This document shows positions 1 through 8,231 of a stretch of DNA of 35,992 nucleotides, piece by piece. Every line of letters starts with the position of its first letter. The stretch's first letter is position 1. The stretch comes from an uncultured Prevotellaceae bacterium (GTDB taxonomy: Bacteria; Bacteroidota; Bacteroidia; Bacteroidales; Bacteroidaceae), in NCBI GenBank assembly GCA_946186505.1, contig CAMHNI010000039.1:1-35992 (forward strand), read 5' to 3'. A program made the position numbers and the translations under genes. The notes beneath the pieces were generated by a model. It was not told where the DNA came from. It searched no databases and saw only the letters and a list, made by a program, of their open reading frames with translations.

Positions 1-501
1 CGGCTGACTAAGGATTTCACACTCTTTGCGCAGCTTGATACCTAACAAAACGAGGGCACCCTCATGGACGTCCCACCGTTGACGGACCCACGACATCTTC
101 AGACCGTTGGTAATGTCGATGGCAGCAAGCACCTCGGGATAGACCATGGAGTCTATACCCATCTGCTTGAAGAAACGCTGGTTCTGCGCAGAGAGGTATT
201 CATAATTGTCGATTCTGGCTACCGTCTTCTTAGCGCCGAGACCGTGGGCAATAGCACAGGCAGCAATGTTGGTTGTCTCCTCGGTGGTGACCCCAACAAA
301 GAGGTCGGCTCCCGCTGTGCCTGCATCTTTCAAGGCTTTGATACTGGTAGGCAGTGCGTTGTATGTCATTACGTCATACTCGGCCACGCCCTCTAAGCGC
401 TCCTCGTTGTCATCAATGAGCACGCAGTCTTGATGCTCGCGTGACAGCAGTTTTGACAGATGTGTGCCTACAGCTCCGGCACCGGCAATGACTATCTTCA
501 T
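1..501 (-). CDS. trkA: TrkA, NAD-binding regulatory subunit of the Trk potassium uptake system (partial, C-terminus outside window)
   Basis: TrkA is the cytoplasmic nucleotide-binding subunit that gates the membrane potassium channel TrkH. The 167 codons visible begin with a Rossmann glycine motif, GAGAVG at residues 7-12, and the second strand ends in the acidic pair D30-D31 that usually contacts the ribose of NAD. A second conserved stretch, [14 protein letters not shown] at about residues 72-85, is typical of TrkA_N domains. The start ATG (501-499) overlaps the dxs stop TGA (500-498) as ATGA, so translation is probably coupled to dxs and no separate promoter is needed. The second RCK domain and the TrkA_C part lie beyond the window edge. 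A different RCK-type protein is possible but the N-terminus fits TrkA well. Confidence 0.88.
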   Translation of the reverse strand, partial: MKIVIAGAGAVGTHLSKLLSREHQDCVLIDDNEERLEGVAEYDVMTYNALPTSIKALKDAGTAGADLFVGVTTEETTNIAACAIAHGLGAKKTVARIDNYEYLSAQNQRFFKQMGIDSMVYPEVLAAIDITNGLKMSWVRQRWDVHEGALVLLGIKLRKECEILSQP

Positions 502-2408
502 ATCTCTAAGGAGTTTATGATGGTCTGTTTGATGCTATCAGCATCGATGCCACAGATATGTTGCAGTTCGCCCACGGTACCGTGCTCTACAAAACGGTCG
601 TCAGGCAGTCCCAGACGGGTGACGCGGGTGGAATAGCCGTGATCGCCGAGCCATTCCATGACTGCCGAGCCGAGTCCGCCGTTGCGAACGCCGTTCTCGA
701 CAGTGACAACACGACTAAACCGACGCCCCACCTCATGCAGGATTTCCTCATCAAGTGGCTTCAGGAAGCGCATGTCGTAGTGTGCAACCCTCCCATTAGC
801 CCCATTGGTCCCATCAATCCCCTCAATAGCCTCAGCCACAACATTCCCTATAGCCCCGATGCTGAGCACGGCCGTTTCATTGCCGTCACGCAATTTCCGG
901 CCTGTACCCACTTTCACCTCCTCAAAGGGACAGCGCCAGTCCTTCAGCACACCGCCGCCACGGGGATAGCGTATGACGAAGGGGCCCTGTCCCTCCATCT
1001 GGGCAGTGAACATCAGCCGGCGCAGCTCATGCTCGTCCATGGGCGAGGCAATGGTCAGGTTGGGGATGGGACGTAGCGCAGCCAAGTCGAAGGCACCGTG
1101 GTGCGTCGGGCCGTCCTCGCCGACAAGTCCTGCACGGTCGAAGCAGAAGACGACATGGAGGCCGAGCAAGGCCACGTCATGGATAATGTTGTCGTATGCC
1201 CGCTGTGCAAAGGCGCTGTAGATATTACAGAAGGGGATAAGCCCATCCTTGGCCATACCGCCGGAGAACGTGACGGCATGCCCCTCGGCAATACCGACAT
1301 CGAAGGTGCGGTCGGGCATGGCATTCATCATGATGTTCATGGAACAGCCTGTGGGCATGGCGGGTGTGACGCCCACTATCCGCGGGTTCTGTTCTGCCAG
1401 CTCCAGCAGGGTATAGCCGAAGACGTCCTGATACTTCTGTGGCTTCGACGGGTCTTTGTCCACCAGTCGCTCGCCGGTCTCGGGGTCAAACTTCCCAGGG
1501 GCATGCCATGTGGTGACATCCCGCTCGGCAGGCGCGTAGCCGTGACCTTTCTGGGTGTGCAGGTGCAACAACTTCGGTCCGCTCATGTCCTTGATCTCAA
1601 ACAGGATGCGCACCAACTCCTTGACGTCATGTCCATTGAAGGGACCGAAGTAGCGGACGTTCATGCCCTCGAAGATGTTCTGCTGATGGGAGATGGCACT
1701 CTTGATGGCATTCGACAGACGGATAAGTCCCTTGCGGCGGTCATCGTTCATCATCCCCCTGCCATGCAGCCACCGCTCTGCCTTGAAACGGATCTTGTTG
1801 TAGGTCTTGTTGGTGTTCAGCCCTAACAGGTACTGCTTCATGCCGCCGACGGAACGGTCAATGGACATATTGTTGTCGTTCAGGATGATAAGCAGGTCGT
1901 TGGGCGACGACGATGCGTTGTTCAGTCCCTCGAAGGCCAGACCGCCCGACATGGCACCGTCACCGATGACGGCCACGACCTTGCGGTTTTCATGCTGTCT
2001 CTTGGCTGCAACAGCCATGCCCAACGCCGCAGAGATGCTGTTGGAGGCATGACCGCAGGCAAACGAGTCGTATGGACTCTCCTCGGGCGAGGGGAACGGG
2101 CGTATCCCGCCCAGCTTGCGGTTCGTTGAGAACTGTTCGCGGCGTCCTGTGAGTATCTTGTGGCCGTAGGCCTGATGACCCACGTCCCAGACGATGCGGT
2201 CGTCAGGCGTGTCGAAGACATAGTGCAGAGCAACGGTCAGCTCCACCACGCCGAGGCTCGAAGCCAGATGGCCGGGGTTTACTGACAGCTCCTTGATAAT
2301 GTCCTCCCGCAACTCCTGACAGACCTGCGGCAAATCGTCTATCGACAATTGCCTAAGGTCTGCTGGAAAGTCAATTCTTTTGAGCAACCCTAATGTTTGT
2401 TTTTCCAT
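498..2408 (-). CDS. dxs: 1-deoxy-D-xylulose-5-phosphate synthase (DXS)
   Basis: DXS condenses pyruvate and glyceraldehyde 3-phosphate using thiamine diphosphate, the first step of the MEP isoprenoid pathway; it acts in the cytoplasm as a dimer. The protein has 636 residues from this start. Visible signatures are PGHL (H47), VGHQAYGHK (H78, H83), the thiamine-diphosphate motif GDGAMSGG beginning at residue 149 with NDNNMSI about 25 residues later, and transketolase-like central and C-terminal domains. The reading frame stays open 24 codons further upstream, but those codons are AT-rich, cross the promoter, and lack similarity to DXS, so ATG 2408 is chosen. An unusual low-complexity stretch [10 protein letters not shown] near the C-terminal domain is encoded by nonamer repeats at about 791-835. 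The stop overlaps the trkA start by four bases. Confidence 0.95.
   Translation of the reverse strand: MEKQTLGLLKRIDFPADLRQLSIDDLPQVCQELREDIIKELSVNPGHLASSLGVVELTVALHYVFDTPDDRIVWDVGHQAYGHKILTGRREQFSTNRKLGGIRPFPSPEESPYDSFACGHASNSISAALGMAVAAKRQHENRKVVAVIGDGAMSGGLAFEGLNNASSSPNDLLIILNDNNMSIDRSVGGMKQYLLGLNTNKTYNKIRFKAERWLHGRGMMNDDRRKGLIRLSNAIKSAISHQQNIFEGMNVRYFGPFNGHDVKELVRILFEIKDMSGPKLLHLHTQKGHGYAPAERDVTTWHAPGKFDPETGERLVDKDPSKPQKYQDVFGYTLLELAEQNPRIVGVTPAMPTGCSMNIMMNAMPDRTFDVGIAEGHAVTFSGGMAKDGLIPFCNIYSAFAQRAYDNIIHDVALLGLHVVFCFDRAGLVGEDGPTHHGAFDLAALRPIPNLTIASPMDEHELRRLMFTAQMEGQGPFVIRYPRGGGVLKDWRCPFEEVKVGTGRKLRDGNETAVLSIGAIGNVVAEAIEGIDGTNGANGRVAHYDMRFLKPLDEEILHEVGRRFSRVVTVENGVRNGGLGSAVMEWLGDHGYSTRVTRLGLPDDRFVEHGTVGELQHICGIDADSIKQTIINSLEI
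791..835. repeat. Nonamer minisatellite inside dxs
   Basis: On the plus strand, four to five units of a 9-bp motif of the type NCCCCATTA follow each other (CCCATTAGC, CCCATTGGT, CCCATCAAT, CCCCTCAAT). The dxs strand reads the G-rich complement as [10 protein letters not shown]. The same unit occurs in the topoisomerase IV gene, where the C-rich strand is the coding one. Confidence 0.6.
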
Positions 2409-2415
2409 TTGGGTG

Positions 2416-2423
2416 CAAAGATA
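2416..2423 (-). promoter_or_regulatory. Promoter -7 element for dxs (TATCTTTG)
   Basis: TATCTTTG matches the Bacteroidetes consensus TAnnTTTG. It ends only 7 bases before the dxs ATG, so a transcript started at the usual distance would have almost no leader. It also lies within a 10-bp inverted repeat (2418-2427 with 2462-2471) that spans the nrdD-dxs gap. No convincing -33 box is visible. Confidence 0.6.
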
Positions 2424-2471
2424 CAAAAAATTAAGAATTAATAATAAATTATTTAGAATAATTTGTATCTT
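2418..2471. repeat. Nested AT-rich inverted repeats in the nrdD-dxs gap
   Basis: The outer arms AAGATACAAA (2418-2427) and TTTGTATCTT (2462-2471) are perfect complements. Inside them AAATTATT (2446-2453) pairs with AATAATTT (2457-2464) around TAG, but this second hairpin shares bases with the outer right arm, so the two are alternatives. The structure could serve as the nrdD transcript end; no clean U-run follows it. Confidence 0.45.
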
Positions 2472-2472
2472 A

Positions 2473-4707
2473 CTATGCAAACATGTCCTGCTGGCCGTGG
2501 TCGATGTGCGTCACACGGTCGTTCAGCTCGGCCAATTTGCCAGAGTTCCAACGGTCAGTAGTGCCCACGAGATAGCCGGTGATACGCTGCAGCTTGTCGA
2601 TGTTCGTCGAGCCACACTTCGGACATTTCTCCAGTTTATCGGCAGCATTCTCGTAGCCGCAGTCCATGCAGCGGTTACGGTTGTGGTTCACCGAACCGTA
2701 GCCCATGTCAAGACGGTCCATCATGTCAACGACAGACATAATCACCTGCGGGTTGTGGGTGGCGTCACCGTCTATCTCGACATAGAAGATGTGGCCACCA
2801 CGTGTCAGCTCGTGGTACGGTGCCTCCACCTCGGCCTTGTGGCGGGCAGAACACTTGTAGTAAACAGGTACGTGGTTAGAGTTTGTATAGTAATCACGGT
2901 CGGTGACACCGGGAATGACACCGAACTCCTTACGGTCACGTTTCGTGAACTTGCCGCTCAGACCCTCGGCCGGCGTGGCTAGCACCGAGTAGTTGTGATG
3001 GTACTGCTCGCAGAAGTCATTGATACGCTGGCGCATGTATGACACAATCTTCAGGCCCAGCTCCTGTGACTCTTCCGATTCGCCATGATGCTTGCCCGTC
3101 AATGCCACAAGACACTCGGCCAGTCCGATGAAGCCGATGCCCAGTGTTCCCTGGTTGATGACACTCTCGACAGTGTCATTGGGACCTAACTTGTCGGCAC
3201 CTATCCACAGACTCTTCATCAGCAGCGGGAACTGCTTGACGAAGGCCGTCTTCTGGAACTGGAAACGGTCGTCTAATTGCTTCGCCGTAATCTCCAGCAT
3301 GTTGTCAAGCTTAGCGAAGAAACGGTCAATGCGCTGCTGCTTGTCCTCAATGTCCATGCACTCAATGGCCAACTTTACAATGTTAATTGTCGAGAACGAC
3401 AGGTTGCCGCGTCCCACCGACGTCTTCGGGCCGAAGCGGTTCTCGAAGACACGGGTACGGCAGCCCATAGTGGCCACCTCGTGCATATAGCGCTTCGGGT
3501 CATCAGCACGCCACTCACTGTCCTGGTTGTAGGAGGCGTCGAGATTCAGGAAGTTGGGGAAGAACCGCCGCGCCGTCACCTTGCAGGCCAGTTGGTAGAG
3601 GTCGAAGTTACGGTCCTCGGGCAGGTAGTTCACGCCGCGCTTCTTCTTCCATATCTGGATGGGGAAGATGGCCGTCTCGCCGCCACCGACGCCCTCGTAG
3701 GTCGAGAGCAGGATCTCACGCATGACGCAGCGTCCCTCGGCACTGGTGTCCGTACCGTAGTTGATGGACGAGAACACCACCTGGTTACCACCGCGGGAGT
3801 GGATGGTGTTCATGTTATGGATAAAAGCCTCCATGGCCTGATGGACACGGCCCACGGTCTTGTTCATGGCGTGCTGACGCACACGGTCAATACCCTGCAG
3901 ACCGTCAAGCGGCTGCTTCAGGTAGTCCATCAGCGGCTCGTCATACAGGTCACGGTACGACTCCCCATTCAGCTCCTCCAGGTTCTTCAGCTCTTCAATG
4001 TAGCTCATGCGAACGTAGGGAGCCAGATAGAAGTCGAAGGCAGGAATGGCCTGACCGCCGTGCATCTCGTTCTGCGCACACTCCATCGAGATACAGGCCA
4101 GCACCGATGCCGTCTCTATGCGCTTCGCAGGACGCGAGGCACCGTGACCGGCAATGAAACCGCAGTTCAAGATGTTGTCCAACGGGTGCTGGCAGCATGT
4201 CAGCGACTTCGTGGGGTAATAGTCTTTGTCATGGATGTGCAGGTAGTTATGCTCCACGGCGTCGCGGCTCTTCTCACTCAGCAGATAGTCATCAACAAAG
4301 GGCTTCGTGGTCTCCGAGGCGAACTTCATCATCATGCCTGCTGGCGTGTCGGCGTTCATATTGGCATTTTCACGCGTCACGTCGTTATTCTTGATGTTGA
4401 CGATGTCGAGGAACACCTCGCGGGTCTTCGCCTTACGGGCTACTGAACGCTGGTGGCGGTAGGCGATGTACTTCTGAGCCACATCCTTGCGGCTCGATTT
4501 CATCAGCTCCATCTCCACCATGTCCTGTATCTGCTCCACGGTCATCTGCTCGTCGCCTCGCTGTGCTATCCGGTCAGTAATCTGATAGAGCAACCGTTCG
4601 TCCTCGCCCTTATCTGTATGAAGCATGGCCTTGCGGATAGCGGCCATGATTTTCTGCTCGTTGAATCCCACAATGCGCCCATCGCGCTTCTTCACTGTCT
4701 GTATCAT
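2473..4707 (-). CDS. nrdD: Anaerobic (class III) ribonucleoside-triphosphate reductase, glycyl radical enzyme
   Basis: NrdD makes deoxyribonucleotides from NTPs without oxygen, using a glycyl radical installed by the SAM-dependent activase NrdG. The 744-residue protein opens with an ATP-cone (about residues 3-95, starting [18 protein letters not shown]). The C-terminus carries the zinc site, cysteines 680, 683, 695 and 698, followed by RITGYL, in which G711 is the expected radical glycine. The usual form RVCGYLG is slightly altered here. The start at 4707 gives a standard N-terminus and sits about 35 bases from a good promoter. No nrdG is next to it in this window; dxs follows after 64 bp with its own promoter element, so the two may be separate units. 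Confidence 0.96.
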   Translation of the reverse strand: MIQTVKKRDGRIVGFNEQKIMAAIRKAMLHTDKGEDERLLYQITDRIAQRGDEQMTVEQIQDMVEMELMKSSRKDVAQKYIAYRHQRSVARKAKTREVFLDIVNIKNNDVTRENANMNADTPAGMMMKFASETTKPFVDDYLLSEKSRDAVEHNYLHIHDKDYYPTKSLTCCQHPLDNILNCGFIAGHGASRPAKRIETASVLACISMECAQNEMHGGQAIPAFDFYLAPYVRMSYIEELKNLEELNGESYRDLYDEPLMDYLKQPLDGLQGIDRVRQHAMNKTVGRVHQAMEAFIHNMNTIHSRGGNQVVFSSINYGTDTSAEGRCVMREILLSTYEGVGGGETAIFPIQIWKKKRGVNYLPEDRNFDLYQLACKVTARRFFPNFLNLDASYNQDSEWRADDPKRYMHEVATMGCRTRVFENRFGPKTSVGRGNLSFSTINIVKLAIECMDIEDKQQRIDRFFAKLDNMLEITAKQLDDRFQFQKTAFVKQFPLLMKSLWIGADKLGPNDTVESVINQGTLGIGFIGLAECLVALTGKHHGESEESQELGLKIVSYMRQRINDFCEQYHHNYSVLATPAEGLSGKFTKRDRKEFGVIPGVTDRDYYTNSNHVPVYYKCSARHKAEVEAPYHELTRGGHIFYVEIDGDATHNPQVIMSVVDMMDRLDMGYGSVNHNRNRCMDCGYENAADKLEKCPKCGSTNIDKLQRITGYLVGTTDRWNSGKLAELNDRVTHIDHGQQDMFA

Positions 4708-4742
4708 ATTGCTGTTATTGGTTTATTAGATGAAATGAGTTG

Positions 4743-4750
4743 CAAAGATA
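4743..4750 (-). promoter_or_regulatory. Promoter -7 element for nrdD (TATCTTTG)
   Basis: TATCTTTG followed by CAAC, placed so that a leader of about 30 nt precedes the nrdD ATG. The sequence fits the Bacteroidetes TAnnTTTG box; a -33 TTTG is not clear at the right distance. Confidence 0.6.
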
Positions 4751-5005
4751 CGACAATTATCCCAATGTTGTATCTTTTGGAAAACTTTTCTCGTGTTAAT
4801 AAATGTCAATCTTCTAACAGCCAGCTACTTACAAAACAAAACGGAAAACTTTGCCCAATAATCTTCTTTCAAAAGTTTCCCATTACGGTCAACTATCACA
4901 CCAACCAAAAGCGCCCATCTGTCAGTCATTCAGCGAGATATTCAATGCAGAACATCCTTCTTCCCAAAAATTATCAAATTACAACTGATTATTTCTTGTC
5001 ATTTG

Positions 5006-5034
5006 AGAAAAACGGTTATCTTTGCAGAAAAATA
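5006..5034 (+). promoter_or_regulatory. Orphan plus-strand promoter-like sequence
   Basis: TTG (5006-5008), an 18-bp spacer and TATCTTTG (5027-5034) match the Bacteroidetes promoter. No plus-strand gene follows. Transcription would start near 5041 and meet the hairpin at 5081-5113, giving a possible RNA of about 75 nt. Confidence 0.4.
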
Positions 5035-5080
5035 TCAGATTATACATAAGCGAAGCTTGCGAAACTTGTATATATTATTA

Positions 5081-5113
5081 GAAAATCCGAAAGCATATCA
5101 CTTCCGGATTTTC
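5081..5113 (-). terminator. Hairpin terminator at the end of the LRR/C10 peptidase operon
   Basis: GAAAATCCG (5081-5089) pairs with CGGATTTTC (5105-5113), with AAAG/CTT extending the stem inward. It begins 15 bases after the stop of the small peptide gene. The stem itself contains the T-rich tract, and only an AT-rich tail follows, so it could act in both directions. Confidence 0.55.
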
Positions 5114-5127
5114 ATAAATGGTCATTA

Positions 5128-5298
5128 TCAGTCAAACAGGAAGATGTTGAACAGCTGTCGCGTCTCGGCCTCCATCGCCCCGTTCTCGTCTATGCCGCCG
5201 TAGCCGATGTCGTCACTCGTCACGCCGCTGCCGCACACCATTCCTTCCGTCACATATTCCAGCACGTCCACGGCTGGAGCCAAATATATTCTTTTCAT
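5128..5298 (-). CDS. Small 56-residue protein of unknown function, last gene of the LRR/C10 operon
   Basis: The frame begins ATG at 5298, 8 bases after the stop of the preceding gene, and ends TGA at 5128. The product starts MKRIYLAPAVDVLEYVTEGM, followed by VCGSG and an acidic, glycine-containing tail (SDDIGYGGIDENG near residues 28-40) ending LFNIFLFD. I do not know a function. The pattern (MK-x-Y-x-x-P opening, hydrophobic/acidic middle, then a small-residue break and a GYGG-D segment) resembles short proteins I have seen beside secreted protein genes in Prevotella, but that is memory and not a search. Its tight spacing and GC-rich codons like its neighbours support a real gene. It could be a small exported peptide, a partner or inhibitor of the peptidase, or a precursor peptide; none of these is shown. 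Confidence 0.62.
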   Translation of the reverse strand: MKRIYLAPAVDVLEYVTEGMVCGSGVTSDDIGYGGIDENGAMEAETRQLFNIFLFD

Positions 5299-5306
5299 AT
5301 CCGTTT

Positions 5307-6500
5307 CTACTTTTTAACAACCTTCTTACCGTTCATGATATACACGCCCTTACCTGCTGTCTTTACGCGCTGGCCGCTTAGGTTGTATATCTCATCATTT
5401 TCTCTTTCACCATTCGTTAGCGGTGTGCTAATGCCCGTGGCTTCTGATGGTACAGACAATATTATACGGGATTCATCTACTGACGACAGCATGTCCGTCA
5501 AATCAAAATAGGCACGGTAGCCCTTCATCAAAGAAGCTCCCCTTGAGTACCAGAATTTATTGGAATTTAGGAACAGTGTATTTTCGGGAACTTCCATAGG
5601 CACATAGGTTCCTGTAAACCATGCAAATACTACGCGTTTCTTTCCGGTAAGGCCATTGTCATACTCTACAGAAGGTTCTTCCTCTACCTCTATGTCAACA
5701 TTATCGACCAAGAACTCTTCCACAGTATCTGAGACCTTAATAATATACGGATGGTTAGCCTCAATGGCACTTGCACTTTCAAAATTGACTTGGATGGCAA
5801 TGATTGCATCACCATCTTCTTCGGTATCATAGTCCACGAAGTCACCTAACTGCACTTCCTCGCCGAAGGCCGTCTTCACCTGAGCTTCATTCATGGCGAA
5901 TGGCAGGCAGATGGTGCTCCAGCGGCCAGCGCTGATGGTGCGCTTCACGCGGACATCGACACCCTCGGCATCCACAGGGGCAGTGGCGGCATTCTCGTCA
6001 AGCACTACACGCGAGTCACCAATAGTGACAGTGAATGTCACGTCATCCAATGGTACTTTTTCGCCCGTCTGCTTGATGAAGGTGATACCTGTCACGGTGA
6101 AGTTAAATGTGGAGCCTATGTCAGCCGTTGTGGCTGCCAGCGGGATGCTGATGGTCAGGTTCTGTCCGGTGAACAGCGCTGAGCTCATCGAAGCCACGCC
6201 GACGGCAAGGAGCCGTTCGCTACTGTTCCAGTGAGCCGTCGCTGCATGGCTTTTCGCATGGCTACCGCCCAGGGTGCAATCTACATCATCGTCACCGTCC
6301 ACGACGTATGCCATTCCTTCAGGTGTTTCCACCTTAAACTGATAGGATGTGTACACGCCGGTCTCTGCCAGAGTGAGGCCGACGGCAATCGACCCGCCGT
6401 TCCGCGACATGGTGAAGTCACCCACCGTCAAGGCGTTCTGAGCCGTTGCACTCAGCGCCAGTGTCAGGAACAGGGCCGCAAGTTTCAATACTTTTTTCAT
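5307..6500 (-). CDS. Secreted protein with cohesin-like N-terminal domain and T9SS-like C-terminal tail
   Basis: The 397-residue protein has a signal peptide (MKKVLKLAALFLTLALSATA, cut before QN). Residues about 24-165 form a beta-rich segment with the pattern LTVGDFTMSRNGG, then VETPEGM, which resembles the cohesin-like domains of its neighbours. A middle domain opens RTISAGRWSTICLPFAMN at about residue 188, a segment common in Prevotella surface proteins. The last 30 residues, including IYNLSGQRVKTAGKGVYIMN, match the T9SS type-A-like sorting tail, so export across the outer membrane is likely. No catalytic motif is recognised. It starts 42 bp after the gene upstream and ends 8 bp before the peptide gene, with no promoter between, so it belongs to the operon. 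Unlike the other large proteins of the operon it has no dockerin repeats. Confidence 0.75.
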   Translation of the reverse strand: MKKVLKLAALFLTLALSATAQNALTVGDFTMSRNGGSIAVGLTLAETGVYTSYQFKVETPEGMAYVVDGDDDVDCTLGGSHAKSHAATAHWNSSERLLAVGVASMSSALFTGQNLTISIPLAATTADIGSTFNFTVTGITFIKQTGEKVPLDDVTFTVTIGDSRVVLDENAATAPVDAEGVDVRVKRTISAGRWSTICLPFAMNEAQVKTAFGEEVQLGDFVDYDTEEDGDAIIAIQVNFESASAIEANHPYIIKVSDTVEEFLVDNVDIEVEEEPSVEYDNGLTGKKRVVFAWFTGTYVPMEVPENTLFLNSNKFWYSRGASLMKGYRAYFDLTDMLSSVDESRIILSVPSEATGISTPLTNGERENDEIYNLSGQRVKTAGKGVYIMNGKKVVKK

Positions 6501-6542
6501 TGTCTTTTCCTTATTATTTGTCTTATGTTGTTCTCTGCTAAT

Positions 6543-8216
6543 TTACTCAGCCTCACGTTCCTGTGTCTCAGCGTCACGTGACAGGCTCGGGATTTTACCT
6601 ACATAGTAGTTGATGATGAGCACGGCATCGGCCAGGTCTATCACTCCGTCGCCATCAACATCGGCAGCTTTCTGCACGAAGGTGCTGACGGGCTTGCCTA
6701 CGTAGTAGTTGATCACCAGCACGGCGTCAGCCAAGTCCACCACGTCGTCGCCGTCAACGTCACCATTTTTGTAGTCCTCTACGGTGACCGCCGTCTGGGT
6801 CTGCTGCACCGTCGGCTTCGTGCCATCGGTATAAACGATGAGCGGGCTCTTCACCACTACGGGGTACGTGCCTACAGCCATAGTCTCGGCCACGCTGGCC
6901 TTGATGGTGAGCACCACGCCGTCGTTGTCCGTCAGAGCCTTCGAACTGAGCGAAGCCACACCGAGCTTGTACGTATTGTCAGCCAGTTTGTTCGTCGTCA
7001 CACTGTGCTTGCTGTTGCGCGCACTGAGTGTCACCGCGTCATCGAAGGCACCGTCGGTATCGGTGGCTATCGTCATGCCCTCGGGCAGCACCAGCTCAAA
7101 GCCGTAGGACGTAGTCTCAGCAGCATTCTTCACCTTCACCTCAATGTCAACCTCGTCACCCAGACGGGCCTCGAACGGCTCGATGTAGATAGCATCGGCC
7201 ATCGTCGTGATGTCGGTCACTTCGACAGGAGCATCGCTATCCGTCACTGTCAGTGTGCCGTTGACATAGCTGATGTTATAGTTCTGAGCCTCAGCACCGC
7301 TGACATATACCACATATTCGCCGGGCGTACTCTCTGCCGCAGCTGTGCAGCTGATGGTCGGCTGCTTGGTCAGCACATTGCTGTTTTCATTGTTCTTGAA
7401 GCCTTCGTATGACGGTGTGAACGTCGGCAGCTGTCCGCCCTGCCTCATGGTGTAGTCACCAGCCTTGATGGTGAGCGGAGCCTTGGTGATGGTCAGTGTA
7501 CCGTTCACGTAGGTCACGCTGCCGTTCTGCACCGTTCCCTGTGTGATGACGATGGGATAGGTTCCCACTGGTGAGGTAGCCGTAGCCGTACAGCTGACGG
7601 AAGGCACACCCACAAGGTCGGCACCTGAGACGGTATAGCCGAATGTCGGGTTAGCCTCGCCATATTGACGGGTATAGTTGTTCGCAGTGATAGTAACAGG
7701 CTCATCCCCGCCGCCACCTATGACGACGTTGAATGTCACGTCGGCCAGTTTCGACTTGGTCACGTTGTAATTGGCATCACGCAGATTGAACGATAGTTCG
7801 CTCACGGTACCCGTATAGGTGCCGGATGCCAGTGTGGCATCAGCTTTCACTTTCAGGCGCATCAGCACACCGCTGGTGCCGTTGATGGTCGAAGATGCCT
7901 TCTTTGGCGTAGCAGCAAAGCCGTAGCTCTCGGTAGTGGTAATGCTGAGCTTCGAGATGGCCGTCACCTCATCGTCGTACCAAGGGTAACCGGGATCGTC
8001 GGGATCCTCTACAAGTGAGAGTCCTTCAGGCAGGACTACATGGAACAAGAATCCCACGTATGTCCCCCCAGCAGGCAGTTGATAGTTAATCTCCAGCACA
8101 GCCTCTTCGCCTACTTCCATGCTGACGTCAGCAATGGTAACGCTCTCCTGCTGTGCCATGGCGGTGCTTGTCAATGCGAACAGCGCCACCAATACAGAAA
8201 ATAGTTTTTTTCTCAT
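6543..8216 (-). CDS. Secreted protein with two cohesin-like domains, MBG repeats and a C-terminal dockerin
   Basis: The 557-residue protein begins with a signal peptide ending near AMAQQ. Two cohesin-like segments are seen at about residues 25-165 (VTIADVSMEVGEEAVLEI) and 335-475 (IYIEPFEARLGDEVDIEV). Between them are two MBG-type repeats, recognised by ITANNYTRQYGEANPTFGYT and a second copy opening TIKAGDYTMRQGGQLPTFTP. The C-terminus is a dockerin type I pair at about 482-548: DVDGDDVVDLADAVLVINYY and DVDGDGVIDLADAVLIINYY, each a calcium-loop pattern DxDxDG. There is no T9SS tail after the dockerin; the protein ends in a short acidic stretch. It could be held in a complex through its dockerin rather than anchored by itself. 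It is 15 bp from the C10 gene upstream and is surely in the same transcript. Confidence 0.8.
   Translation of the reverse strand: MRKKLFSVLVALFALTSTAMAQQESVTIADVSMEVGEEAVLEINYQLPAGGTYVGFLFHVVLPEGLSLVEDPDDPGYPWYDDEVTAISKLSITTTESYGFAATPKKASSTINGTSGVLMRLKVKADATLASGTYTGTVSELSFNLRDANYNVTKSKLADVTFNVVIGGGGDEPVTITANNYTRQYGEANPTFGYTVSGADLVGVPSVSCTATATSPVGTYPIVITQGTVQNGSVTYVNGTLTITKAPLTIKAGDYTMRQGGQLPTFTPSYEGFKNNENSNVLTKQPTISCTAAAESTPGEYVVYVSGAEAQNYNISYVNGTLTVTDSDAPVEVTDITTMADAIYIEPFEARLGDEVDIEVKVKNAAETTSYGFELVLPEGMTIATDTDGAFDDAVTLSARNSKHSVTTNKLADNTYKLGVASLSSKALTDNDGVVLTIKASVAETMAVGTYPVVVKSPLIVYTDGTKPTVQQTQTAVTVEDYKNGDVDGDDVVDLADAVLVINYYVGKPVSTFVQKAADVDGDGVIDLADAVLIINYYVGKIPSLSRDAETQEREAE
6570..6770 (-). 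other. Dockerin type I domain of the MBG protein
   Basis: Two calcium-binding F-hand repeats of the form D-x-D-x-D-x(3)-D-L-A-D-A are separated by about 30 residues. This is the classic dockerin pattern; binding to a cohesin is inferred and not shown. Confidence 0.7.
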
Positions 8217-8231
8217 AGTTCAATATCTTTT

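Larger units (their letters stand above)
4751..5127. other. AT-rich intergenic region between nrdD and the peptide gene
   Basis: No convincing gene is seen in these 377 bp. It contains a plus-strand promoter-like sequence (5006-5034) and a hairpin terminator (5081-5113), which could bracket a short RNA, and a 34-codon minus-strand open frame (4825-4929) of doubtful meaning. The composition is much more AT-rich than the genes on either side. Confidence 0.5.

Noticed and set aside
3277..4446. 389-codon plus-strand frame opposite nrdD
   Set aside because: It lies wholly inside the well-supported nrdD gene in antisense, and its His/Val/Leu-rich composition is typical of a shadow frame.
4825..4929. 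34-codon minus-strand frame (MTDRWALLVGVIVDRNGK...) between nrdD and the peptide gene
   Set aside because: Its sequence looks somewhat protein-like, but it is short, has no promoter or ribosome signal, and lies in AT-rich intergenic DNA.
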